From NCBI GenBank assembly GCA_017165825.1, contig CM029384.1, positions 23,571,033 through 23,635,032 on the forward strand: a DNA stretch of 64,000 nt. Direction: 5' to 3'. The notes under the pieces were generated by a model, which made no database searches, was not told where the DNA came from, and was given only the letters and a program-made list of their open reading frames with translations. A program made the position numbers and the translations under genes. Source of the DNA: Hepsetus odoe. Taxonomy: Eukaryota > Chordata > Actinopteri > Characiformes > Hepsetidae. Positions 36,601 through 46,494 of the stretch are shown in pieces. How positions within the stretch are numbered: the first letter of the stretch is position 1; each line of letters opens with the position of its first letter.

Positions 36601-36740
36601 ACTTCTAGCATCAACTTTTGCATGACTAACCAAAGCCCATTAAAAGAGCCGAGCATTTCAAAATTCAAAGTGAAATCACTTACTTTTCCAAATTTGACCC
36701 CCTGTAGATACAAGGTTCCTTCTTTCGCTACCACATCCAT
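27679..36740 (-). CDS. dok3: Docking protein 3 (Dok family adaptor)
   Basis: Cytoplasmic/membrane adaptor phosphorylated by tyrosine kinases; mammalian Dok-3 damps immune-receptor signalling (family knowledge). Coding exons in transcript order: 36,684-36,740; 31,797-32,096; 30,293-30,380; 29,061-29,230; 27,679-28,602, all GT-AG, total 512 aa. The PH domain covers residues ~4-115 (KEGTLYLQG, then WRKTWVILFEPSPTGIGRLE). A linker with DLYSTL (Tyr143) leads to an IRS-type PTB domain, ~149-242, with FWPYRFLRRFG and EAGRRCHTGEG. The tail is proline-rich with SH2-docking tyrosines: LYATI (Tyr348), DPDYCNW (Tyr405), DLYSKV (Tyr425), and YSEIKI at the very end (Tyr507). Length fits Dok1/Dok3. The paralogue is chosen partly from synteny, since DOK3 adjoins DDX41 in human. 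Intron 1 (4.6 kb) is packed with transposon debris. Confidence 0.93.
29709..30017. repeat. Minisatellite in dok3 intron 3
   Basis: About 300 bp of 'acatcacatagagcatcac' and 'atgacatagaa' phrases in variable order, with a higher-order unit of roughly 28-60 bp. Every step contains CATCACAT or a near variant. It lies wholly inside the intron between 29,231 and 30,292. Confidence 0.9.
30941..31170 (+). repeat. SINE family A (dok3 intron 2)
   Basis: Near-complete forward copy with 'ggcagcggtggcctagtggt', box B 'gggttcgattccc', 'gtaggttgccctgaggtacc' and the 'gtcactttcac' tail. It is antisense to dok3 and among the least diverged copies. Confidence 0.85.
32510..32560. mobile_element. Possible DNA transposon terminal relic
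   Basis: 'tgtggccaaaagtatgcgga' followed by 'caccccctt' resembles terminal inverted repeats common in fish Tc1-like or related elements. The partner repeat was not found. Confidence 0.35.
32729..32800 (+). repeat. SINE family A fragment
   Basis: 'gggttcgaatcccag' box B-like motif and 'gaggtaccctggagcaaggt' body only. Confidence 0.65.
33190..33478 (-). mobile_element. Non-LTR retrotransposon ORF2 C-terminal fragment (RTE-like)
   Basis: On the minus strand the DNA reads through MRWFGRVQRRDEEYIGRRVL, then MELPGKRRRGRTKRRFMDVV and REDM. This is the distinctive end of the reverse-transcriptase protein of a LINE clade that I take to be RTE-like. It is followed by a short 'cccaaatgggagcagccaaa' type 3' end and an A-rich run. 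It is 5'-truncated and inactive, in dok3 intron 1, sense to the gene. Related pieces lie at 51,218, 59,765 and 63,925. Confidence 0.8.
34262..34475 (+). repeat. SINE-like family B, nested in the Tc1 element
   Basis: Forward copy with 'ggtggtggtctagtggtggg' head, box B-like 'caggttcaagtccc', 'cctgagcaaaacccttaacc' and 'ctggataaaagcaatgccgt'. It interrupts the transposase reading frame, so it inserted after the Tc1 element. Confidence 0.8.
34930..35385 (+). repeat. 47-bp tandem array derived from the transposase gene
   Basis: About ten copies of a 47-bp unit containing 'gagagaccagtgatg', 'cctgtggtccagaatcacac' and 'tagaggtgagt'. The first unit is continuous with the transposase frame (the peptide segment ITLEVCERPVMSC), so the array arose by duplication of the 3' end of the transposase coding region. 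47 is not a multiple of three, so each copy shifts frame. Confidence 0.9.
35946..35970 (+). repeat. (CA)n microsatellite
   Basis: Short uninterrupted CA tract in dok3 intron 1. Confidence 0.93.
36512..36582 (+). repeat. (GA)n microsatellite
   Basis: GA-rich tract with 'cagggagagagaaa' interruptions that themselves repeat, about 100 bp inside intron 1 from the dok3 first-exon donor. Confidence 0.93.
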
Positions 36741-37385
36741 AGCGGAGCTTCACTCCAAGACCTTCAGATGTGGTTCTCACGCACACTTGATAGAGCAGCG
36801 GGTGAAGGGGAACTTCAGCCTGCGTCACGAACTAGCGGTCAAAAATGCGTGCCTGAGTTTCCGCCAAGCTTAAAGCGCAAACGCATTGCGCCATAAAGTA
36901 GCAACCCAGCCCATGCATACCGCATCCCTTCATGATGCTATTCAAGCCAAAAACCAAAAGCAAGAAGCTTTTGAAACAGCAGATGACTGCACGCTGCACT
37001 TCAGAGCGCAGTTTCTAAAACAATCATCCGAAACCCATTCATCCAATTAGAGCTTTATCTTTTTATTACAGTTACACGCACGCACACACACAATGCAGAG
37101 CATCTCTGTACACAAAGCATGAGCTTCTCATTTGAAGTGACCAAGGAAAGTCTATACCAGGATATCAAAAATATCAACACTTTCCAGTGAGTCCATTCTC
37201 TTCTGAACTGGAAAAATTAGGAAAGGTATATTGAGACAGAAAGATCAACGTTAAGCAGAACATGACATTCCCACGTTCGTGCCCCGAGAACGAACAGAAT
37301 ACAGGCCAGCACGTGTGTGTGCTCCATCCCTGGATGTCTGAAAGTCTGCGGTGAAGTCAAATCCCTTAGGTCGACAGAAGAAGAC
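36741..37385. promoter_or_regulatory. dok3 upstream / ddx41 downstream intergenic region
   Basis: Only about 690 bp separate the ddx41 stop codon from the dok3 start codon, both on the minus strand. The dok3 promoter and 5' UTR should lie in or near this stretch, unless a 5' non-coding exon exists further up. There is no CpG-island character and no TATA box that I would defend. Confidence 0.4.
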
Positions 37386-37391
37386 TTTATT
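37386..37391 (-). promoter_or_regulatory. Candidate ddx41 polyadenylation signal
   Basis: AATAAA on the minus strand about 40 bp after the stop codon. It implies a very short 3' UTR if it is the one used. Confidence 0.55.
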
Positions 37392-37428
37392 AAATAAAGA
37401 AACAGAGTCCAGGAGCAGGTCTGAAGCC

Positions 37429-40400
37429 TTAGAAGTCCATGGAGCTGTTGGCCAAGCAGTCTCTGCGGCTGATGTTGGTCACCTGCTTGGTCTGCATGGC
37501 CTCCAGCTTGGGACAGTCTGTGATACGATGACCCAAACCACCGCAGAACGCACAGCCCCTCTCGCCTGAAAAACACAAAAGATGATGTTCAGAGCCACCA
37601 AACCTTCCAGTGTTTCTGGAGCTGATAAAGAGATCAATCCATGTAATAAGAGTTTCTTTCAAGCATTTCTATTGGCCCATGAATCAGCCGTAAGGTGTAG
37701 AAAAGGGGGCGAGGTGAATTTGACAGCAGCTAATGTCCCATGTAGCAGAAACCTGACAGCTGTGAGGTCACCAGAGTAGCTTAAAGCTGTGGAACGCTCA
37801 CCTCCGATGTCCAGCATGGTGTCGTCCCCTGGCTGGAGGACCTGCAGAACAGGTGGGACTTTCTGCTTGGCTTCAACCAACAAGGCCTTCAGATCCATCA
37901 GCACGGACTCTTCTGCAGGGAGAAGAGGACGAGACAAGGATTCACGTATCGCGCATTGCGCTGGACAGATGTCCAGAATGTGTGTCCGATATTTCAGATA
38001 TTAATGTCTTTCTGGAAGAGCAAGAGAACGTTCTGGAATCTGGGGATAAAATGCTGGAATTTCACCCCATTTTGAAGCAAATAAGCTGTATTTTTTGTAA
38101 GCTTATATCTTCCCGTTTACGTCAATAACCTAAACGGCGTTTCTGAAATAAAGAAGCATGTTTTGTGGTGTATAGAGGAACGTGACTGCCGAGCTTCATT
38201 CTTACCGCATCCCTTATTGATGAAAGTTGTGGCTATCCCCGTTTTGCCCGATCGGCCCGTCCTACCGATTCTGTGGACTGTGGACGAGACGCAAAAAACG
38301 AATGCATATTTTGTGTAAACATCTGGACGAAAAACTGCGATTCCAGCACCAGCTGAGCTAGTTTTTCCCCTCACCATAGTTCTCAATTTCTTCTGGCATG
38401 TCGTAGTTAACCACATGCTGGATAGCTGGGAAATCCAAACCCTTGGAGGCGACATCAGTGGCCACCAAAACGTCCTTCTTTCCTTCCTTGAACGCCTCAA
38501 TGGCTTTCGTTCTCTCTTCTTGGTCTGAAAATCAGCACAACGCGGAAGAAATCAAACAGCGGCGGGTCTGGAAGAATAAAACTGGGAAAGCAGTTGTAGA
38601 GACTCCGTCTTTTCCATTTTCACTTCATTTATTTAACATACAGAGTACGATTTTAAACGTCCCTCCCGCTTTACCTTTGCCTCCGTGTATGGCCACTGCT
38701 TCCACACCTTTCAGCAACAGGTACTCGTGTATGGCGTCCACGTCTGCTTTCTTCTCAGCGAATATTAAAACCTGCGGAGTCAAGCTCGCGTTACCAAAGC
38801 TCTTCGCCATTTTTTTATAATCTTTAAAATGTTGCTAAACTAGTGTTGATGTCTTCTGAGCACATGTGGGAGTTTGTTGGATGAATTAACATTAAGTATG
38901 GATGTTTACATTACAAACAATGGCAAAAGGTCAAACCGAAACCTCATATCCCAGCTTTGACCGAAGCAGGAAGGGCGGTTTTAAAGGTTCTTTTTTTTTT
39001 TTTTTTGAGAAGCTGACCAGAACTCAACATGATTTTCTAGTAATAAAAGCTAGCAGATGCTGTGCTTTAGCTTCTCTCTTCAGTGAAATGGAAGGAAGTC
39101 TAGACATGAGTGCTACATACTGGAGGTGGGGTCTTCTGTAAGCATTCCAGTAGATACACCATTTTGGCTTCCTCTTTGACATACTCTACTTCCTGTGAGG
39201 GGAAATAAGCAACAAAAGCAAGATGTGATGCTGGATAACGCATGACAGAAAAGCTGTGGCCAACCCAACCACAATTAGAGGTTGCATCAGCCCTTTTGTA
39301 TCAAGGCACAATACAGAACAGATGTGCTGGATTTTCAGAACCTTTTCTTTTTATCATCCAAAGGTCTGTCTGCTCTCGCAGCTTTATTTACTTTCAGAAA
39401 TGGATGACGGCAATAGAGATCCAAGCTGTTTGCATAATTAAAAATGAAAAGGATTTCACTCTACGCCACGTTGCAGATGGCCAGTCCAAAGCCTGAGTTG
39501 GCCCGACAGGCCCGGATATTTAACCTGCTTGATCCGATCCCAAATATGCCCGAAGGCTTCACCTGAATGACATCCAAGCTGGCGGCTCCAGCTCGGCCCA
39601 CGTTGATGGTGATGGGTTTGACCAGGGCGCTTTTGGCGAAGTTCTGAATCTTCTTGGGCATGGTGGCACTGAAGAGCAGCGTCTGCCTCTGGCCCTAAAC
39701 CACGAACATGTCAAGCACACGTTGCTCAATAAAGACGCACATCATTTCCAAAAACAGTCAACATGCCAACGTGACAAGAGCAGGTTGTGCCGAAGAAACG
39801 AGCTCGCGAACTCGTATTACCTTAAAGTAAGAGAAGATGGTCCTAATGTCCTCCTCAAAGCCCATGTCAATCATTCTGTCTGCCTCATCAAGCGCCAGGT
39901 AACGGCATATATCCAAGCTAACCATCTTCTTGTTCAGCAGATCCATCAGTCGGCCTGGGGTGGCCACCATCATATGCACCCCGCTGTAAAAGACGAGACT
40001 CCGCGATTAAACGGACATGCAATCTTCAGAGGATGAGATTAAACACCCGAGGTTTTTGAGGGACCAACAGCACCCACTGACTCGACTGCTTCTTTAGAAA
40101 ACACAGCCTATTATCTTGGTGAAATTAAGAAAAACAATGTAAAAAGCACCTACTCTTCACTGGTTCTGTCAGTAAACAAAGGAATAAAGTAACACTTAAA
40201 ATGAAAATAATCTTTTAATGGTTTAAAAACAAAACCTTGTGAAATGTGATGCACCGTTCTGTAGTTACATTCGCTGAAATTTAGAAAGCTGGTGGAATTC
40301 TTTAATGAGCCCTTACTGCTTGATCACTTCCATCTGCTCTTTGACGGACATGCCGCCGATACACAGGGCACAGCGCAGCTGCGGCGCGCCTTCGTCCTCC

Positions 40401-43400
40401 AGCAGCTTGCAGTAATACTCAATGATGCCGTGGGTCTGCCTGGCCAGCTCCCTCTGCAGGGAGAACGAGGCACAAGTTTAAAAATGTGGTTTCAGTTACC
40501 CGAGTGATTCTTTCAAAGCCATTCATCTCAACAGAGAGAGGATTTCCCTCACAAGCACACACAGAGCAGGACAGCGTTGAAAGGAGTGAGGTGAGATCAG
40601 CGTGAACAGTAGTCGTTGTTCTGTGTCGCTCTTTACTGTATTTATTTTAGTATTTAATCTAGCAGGATTCAAAACGGCCCAGAGAGAATGTGTGTGTGTT
40701 CTTACAGAAGGACAAATGATGAGTCCGTAAGGTCCCTCTCTCTTGCAGAAGGGCAGTCGTTTCTCCTGCTCCAAGCAGAACATGATGATGGGCAAAGTGA
40801 ACACCAGAGTCTTTCCCGAGCCGGTGAACGCGATGCCAATCATATCCCTGCCAGACAGTCTAGACCGAGAGAAACACAAAGCTTTTACTCTCAAAAGAAA
40901 AAGCCCTTCATTCCTGTGTGAAAAGCAAGACGAGCATCAGACAGTACGTACATGGTGGGGATCCCCTGAATCTGAATGGGTGTCGGATGCACAATTCCCT
41001 TCTTCTTCAGGCCTTTCAAAATGGCTGTAAGCATTCAGAAGATGTTAACTCCACAACTTTAAACTCTAAATGAGAAGACGACTCCAGAAGGACTTCACCA
41101 ACCTTGAGGGAACTTCATTTCTCTGAAGCTCTTGATCGGGGGTGGGATACCGTCACCCTCCACCAGGATGTGGTACTTCTTCCGCACTCGCTCGTGTCTC
41201 GCTGTCGGCATGTTTAATATGTAGCGGGGAGCCTTCCAGCTTACAGCAGAGAGAAGAAACTACTTTGAGCGTGCACTGTGTAAAGCGCTGCCACCTCTAG
41301 ATTCATCATTAACCAAACCTGAAGCAGAAGCATACCTTGTTTTAATGGAGTCCTCGTAGGTGATTCCTTTGGCCATTTCCTTGACAGACATTAAAGCTGA
41401 AACGATTATAAAGACTCGTTAGAACCCACCATTCAGTGGAAACCCGGAGCGCAAAACGAAATAAACTGCTTCACAACAGAATACACAAGATTTCAGCCCA
41501 AGCTTAACTCTGGTTTGTCCCTCTGGATAACGCCTTCCATGCTGGGAACTGCGATTCAGTGAAGGAGCGATTCCGATAACAGCCGATTAGGAAGCAAGAA
41601 AAGGATACAGAGGAGCTTGCAGGGCTCATTTCTATCGTTTCCGAGTGTCTTTAAGAGTTTGTTTTGCCTGCTCTCACTCTGTGACGGCTGCTTATCCCCT
41701 CCTCACATCCATCCCCAGTTTGGTCCAGTTTATGAGTAGCTTTTAATCATGGACCACTTCTGTATTTGCACAAGACCCTCTTTCTGCCCTTCTTGGATCC
41801 AAGACACAAAGTTTTTGACTGATGTAGCGCCACAGGGTTCCTCCACACCGTTGATTTGGGTTTAATTCTGCATTTATTCAAGCAAAACGCAACAACAAGG
41901 CTCCAGTTGCTACGTTCGCCCTCACGGTGCAGTGCGAAGGTGATTCTTGTGAAGACTCAGAAGTGTGTGATGTGTTTCATCAGTCAGCCTTTTGTGTTTT
42001 ATATACATGTACATTTCTCTTTATAAAAGGTTTACTGCTGCCAAGTGAACTGACGGGAACGTTAATGTTCTAATAACTTCGTTATACTTGCCTCTGCCCT
42101 CGGCCACGCTCTCCAGAATTTTCTCCTCCTCCTTTAGCTGTTTCTCTTTCGCCGACTCCTTCCGGGCTGCAACGATAAACCAGTTTTCAACATGAACATA
42201 CAGACCGGAGCAGACCTACAGGAAGTTAGCAGCTTTCAGTGGCAGCCTGGACCAAAAAGAATCACCGTAAACACAAAAATTAGAACTTGCTCATGGGCAA
42301 GTTCTAAAATCCGCCTATACGACGGCAGAACGGCATGTGTGTATCATACCCTCTGCTTTCTCCTTCAGGTGCTGGTGCTGGTCCAGGAGGCTGACGTTGG
42401 AGCGGGGTCCCAGACCCTCATCTTCATCTTTTTGTTCACCTCCACTGTCCTTCTGCTCCTCTTCTGTCAAACCCTTCCCTCGCAGATGCATTATTTTCTG
42501 CAGCTAGGAACCAAAAAGACATCAAGGTTTAATATCAGAGAAAACTGTTATCCAAATTTGTAAAATGGGAAAAAGAAACAACACCAACCCGCCCCTTCAT
42601 CCTTACCATCTGCTGTTTTCTGATCTTAACAGGGACGTAGGGAACATAGTCTTCATTCTCAGAAGCCTCAGATGCAGACTTCTCATCTGAGTAGGTTCGC
42701 TGGAAAACAAGCAAAAAAAAAACAAACAAGACAACAACATTAACAACTCGCCAGATCAGGCCCATTAAGAGTGCAGTTACAGGCTCCACTCTTCTCAGAA
42801 GGCTTTGCAAAAGGCCGCAGAGGATTTCACTGAACATCTCCCCATCTCCTCACCCTCAAAATGACCAGACCCACAATATGAAATGCCGTAGCGACTCTGT
42901 ACAATGCTCCTACATCACAGTTCACTCCCATACTTGATGCCCATCCCTGCTGTCTGCACTTGTGCGTCTCATACTTGGATTCAGAATCGAAATCAGATTT
43001 ATTAGCCCGGTCCCAATGCTGGGTTATTAGCCCACTCCAGGGTTCCTCTGCTTCACACAGCAACACTAGAGCTTCATCACCTTCTACCAAAGAATAATGT
43101 GCATTTACTTCATTAAACAGGTGCTGGAAAATAGACAGTACAGTATGTATACTGTGTATAATGCATTTGTGAGTAATTTCCTCGTCTCCCTAAACATATT
43201 CAGCTCCTAAACGAAACTTTCACTGGATTAAAACAGGAGGGCTGGATTAGGGAAGCTCCAGATCTATGGACAACCACTATTCTGTTTTCTTGTAACCATA
43301 TGTTATCCCAAATAGACAGCTAACTGATGAACAATGAAAAAGATCTGAGGTTCTGCTACTATTCTCTGCTCCTGTTTTAACCAATTTTTCAAAAAAGTGT

Positions 43401-43917
43401 TGAGAATCTGAGCTAGTTCTGGTGGTCTCACCCAATGTTATGATCCTGCAATCCTATTTTTATCTCAAATGAACAATTAGAGGGGGATGATGGGCTTGAT
43501 CTGAAGGCTCTTACCATTCTCGGCTCCTGAAATCATATTTGAACCCAAATGGAGGCCTTGATCAGATTGATATAGCTGTCAAATTTAAAGTGCTTCCCTG
43601 GTGCGAGGATTTGGGAGCCTAGCTGTGTTTAGTTAAAGGTACAGCTCAAGCTACGTGTTTACACCAGAAACAAGGAAAGTAATCGATTTAACTCGAGTTA
43701 TACAACGAATACAGCCCGAATTAACAGAGAAGTCCTTCCAGACCAAGAAAACTACACATTTAGTGATTTAAATTGTCAGTTTTCCCGAACAAAACCCAGA
43801 AAAAAGGTAGTCTGTTAGCATGTGTGCTAACCACTAACGTCCAGCGAACGTTTGTGAAGAAAAGACAGCAAAAGAACTAAATTCACGAACCTTTTTCGGT
43901 CGAGCTTCTGCGTCCAT
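37429..43917 (-). CDS. ddx41: DEAD-box RNA helicase DDX41
   Basis: ATP-dependent RNA helicase; in mammals it joins the spliceosome, limits R-loops and senses cytosolic nucleic acid. Seventeen coding exons (614 aa; human 622): 43,891-43,917; 42,607-42,699; 42,350-42,503; 42,092-42,166; 41,336-41,396; 41,103-41,239; 40,952-41,024; 40,706-40,859; 40,453-40,317; 39,821-39,983; 39,563-39,694; 39,121-39,192; 38,675-38,771; 38,375-38,524; 38,206-38,277; 37,802-37,912; 37,429-37,565. All motifs are present: Q-motif HPTPIQ, motif I FTGSGKT (~218-224), DEAD (~336-339), SAT (~367-369), HRIGRTGR (~510-517) and a CCHC knuckle CAFCGGLGHRITDC (~574-587). The acidic N-terminus keeps ENEDYVPYVPV. The last Arg of motif VI, mutated as R525H in human myeloid disease, is conserved. 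The exon 4 donor is GC instead of GT. The start follows from MDAEARPKK joining exon 2 in frame. Confidence 0.97.
42090..42091 (-). other. Non-canonical GC splice donor in ddx41
   Basis: Exon 4 ends ...GGCAGAG at 42,092 and the intron begins GCAAGT. Joining to acceptor TTTCAG|CTTTAATG at 41,396 gives Arg-Ala-Leu-Met in frame, as in vertebrate DDX41. The nearest GT, four bases further on, would break the frame. The rest of the donor (AG|GCAAGT) matches the strong consensus typical of GC-AG introns. Confidence 0.85.
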
Positions 43918-46108
43918 CGTCCGAAGAGGTCAGTATTTGATTTTTACTGAATTTTAGAGGGAACAGCGTTGAATAAAATGAAGCTAAATAGGTTTAAATC
44001 ATCCGCACCGTTTCTGTTTACAACGCGCAGAACTGAATCTACGGCGAGCGAGAGGAGCCAATCACAACCGCGCGGAAGAAAGTCGTTACAGAAATTCCGT
44101 ACAAAATCAGTACAAAATAAAAGTACCTTTAAAGGTTTCTGGGAGTCTAAGGTTAAATATTCCACCATTAAGAGATAAAGAAAAACACCAAAAAGAGGTA
44201 AAAAAATAAATAAATAAACAGCTGATGAGAGAATATAAGTAAATAAATAATTAAGAAAAAGGTTTCTCCAAAATAAAAGTTTAAATATTAAGTTCTTTGA
44301 TGGAGAAGTAAGCCGAGTTTTGATTTCCTGGTTTTTGTGACTTCACAAACGCCAACTTCCGCTCACTCAGGCAATAGCAGGCAAGTCCCACCCACTCGAG
44401 CTGACATGATAAAGGGTGTTGCGTTTTAGGGGAGACTTATTTTTATACGCCTGCTTTTAAAATTACGGTGAGAATTTTAGTTTAATCGTGAAGGGTTGAG
44501 AGAGAGGTCGGAAAATCTGAGCGTGAAAAGTAATTAAGAGAAAAAAAAATACATTTAAAGAAAAAAAAAAGTCTTTAGAAAACGCATAAATAAAATATTA
44601 AGTCTTTGTAAAAAATTAAATGTCTTGAGAATCACAATCAGAATTTTTTAGAATTATTAAATACATTTGCGGCCTTACAATTGTTTTTTAGTGGAATCCT
44701 GTTGCGCTTACCTCCGTGGGACGATCCTGCAGCGGGCCAAGATCCTATTAAACAAAAACGGGGCTAGAAAGCAAACATGAGACTTTTTTTTTTTGTCAAA
44801 ACTGTAATGTTTTAATCTTTCTGAACGAAAGATTTTCACAGTATCAAAAGTGAATAATAATAATAATAATAATAAAAAAAACAAACAAAAAAAACCAAAA
44901 CAAAATAGAAAGCCAACATACACTTGGCCATTAATGGTATAGTATAAATCTACATTCCAATCGTTTAAGATAATGTCTCCTAGTTTAATATAACCTGGAT
45001 AGCATCAGAGATGTAGAATATGAAAACGAGCTCCAACAGATTTTTAAAAACCCATCATTTTTCATCTTACTCCTTCAAAGAGAGGAAAAAAAAAAAACAG
45101 ATACAACGTGTTGCCAATTCCCAAAACCAACAGCAAAATGTGTCTTTCGGAAAAGGGATCGCCTTGAAGAACACGCGTATAAATGTGCCGACACACGAGT
45201 GCAGAGCAACATCAGGGTGAAGGTAATGAGTGTTGTACCGTCGCAGCGAAGCGTCCCGACACGCGCACAGAAAAGGAAAACCGTCCTCGTATACAAACAC
45301 CGGGAAAGAGCGGAGAAAGGACCATCCCGTCTGAATTTGGAGCGCAACAGTCTATCCGAACTACACAAGCAGCACTAAGGGGTGGCTGGACACCGGCATG
45401 AAGCAGAGACGGACGCGTCCTGCCGGAGAAACGCCTGCTATGGAGCGACAGAGCCACAAACGTGGTACAGAACTACATCCATACGACTACGGAGGAGCAC
45501 AAAGACAACCAGGGGACTCTAACCGTCAGCGCTAACCTGCATCCAACGACAGAAAGAGCGAAACTGGACTTTTTGTCAGTTTTGAGCATCATGCAAGGGA
45601 CATCTCGTCAATCTGTCCCAACTTAGTTAGATACACCGGAGTGTACGTTAGTGTTCATTTTCCTCTTCAGTTTTTTTTTTTGGAAACGTCCCCTCCGGGG
45701 AAAGGATCTTAACCGGGGACGACCTTTTCACGTAAAATCGTTCCAACACACCTGCATCCTATTCGCCGCACGTCCCGGAGCGGCTACTGAGCGTCGGGTC
45801 CCGTCCGTGCACCCTGTAAGAACAGCTCCGTAAGTACCAGGTCGGACCAGTTCGCTCAGTATTTCTCCGCGACTGCGCGATTTGACCTGCGCCTTTTTCA
45901 TCAGAGCCGTCTTAAAAACCGTGATTCGGCGGCGTACTTCAAAAAAAAGGAAAGATTCTGTTTTTGTGGAGGGCGAACCGTAGCCGCAAAAACGTCGAAT
46001 GTCTGTGAGTACCTTTGGATAACTGTTTAAGAAAGGAAAGGGGGAAAAAAAAAAAAAAACACAATGTGATGATTGGTTAAAGCGTGCTGTCGTTGTGATT
46101 TAAAACGT
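43918..46108. other. ddx41 promoter region and unassigned stretch
   Basis: 43,918-44,450 should hold the ddx41 promoter. It has GC-rich patches such as 'caaccgcgcggaagaaagtc' and an ETS-like 'acttccg' near 44,360. From about 45,150 to 45,960 the DNA is richer in CpG and free of known repeats, but no frame resembles a protein. It could be a longer fam193b 3' UTR or regulatory DNA. Poly-A runs lie at 44,876 and 46,045. Confidence 0.4.
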
Positions 46109-46114
46109 TTTATT
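46109..46114 (-). promoter_or_regulatory. Candidate fam193b polyadenylation signal
   Basis: AATAAA on the minus strand about 380 bp after the stop codon. Confidence 0.6.
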
Positions 46115-46494
46115 GTAAAAGAACTGTTTACATACTACAAATGAAGTAAAGGAACGCAGGAGTGGTGGCCAAAATTGATTTCGGCCGACCCCGCCGGCGT
46201 TAACAGAGAGAGATGGGGCGAAAGGCAGGCCTCCGTGCGATCCCGCTCTACCAACATGTACGATAAAAACGCTCCGATGGATGATCATGTAGGTCCCGTG
46301 GCTTGGTGAAGAGAGGGCATAGACAGAGGGGGTGACGTCCAGCCAATCAAGTGCTGAGTAAAGTGGCCACAGGCAAATCAGGTGTTGACTACGGTGACCA
46401 CAGGCCAATCAGGTGTTCAGTACAGTGAGTCAAACGTGAGTCGAGCAGTCTTGTCGCCGAGTTAGGGGCTTCTGGTTTTTTACCACCGCTCATG

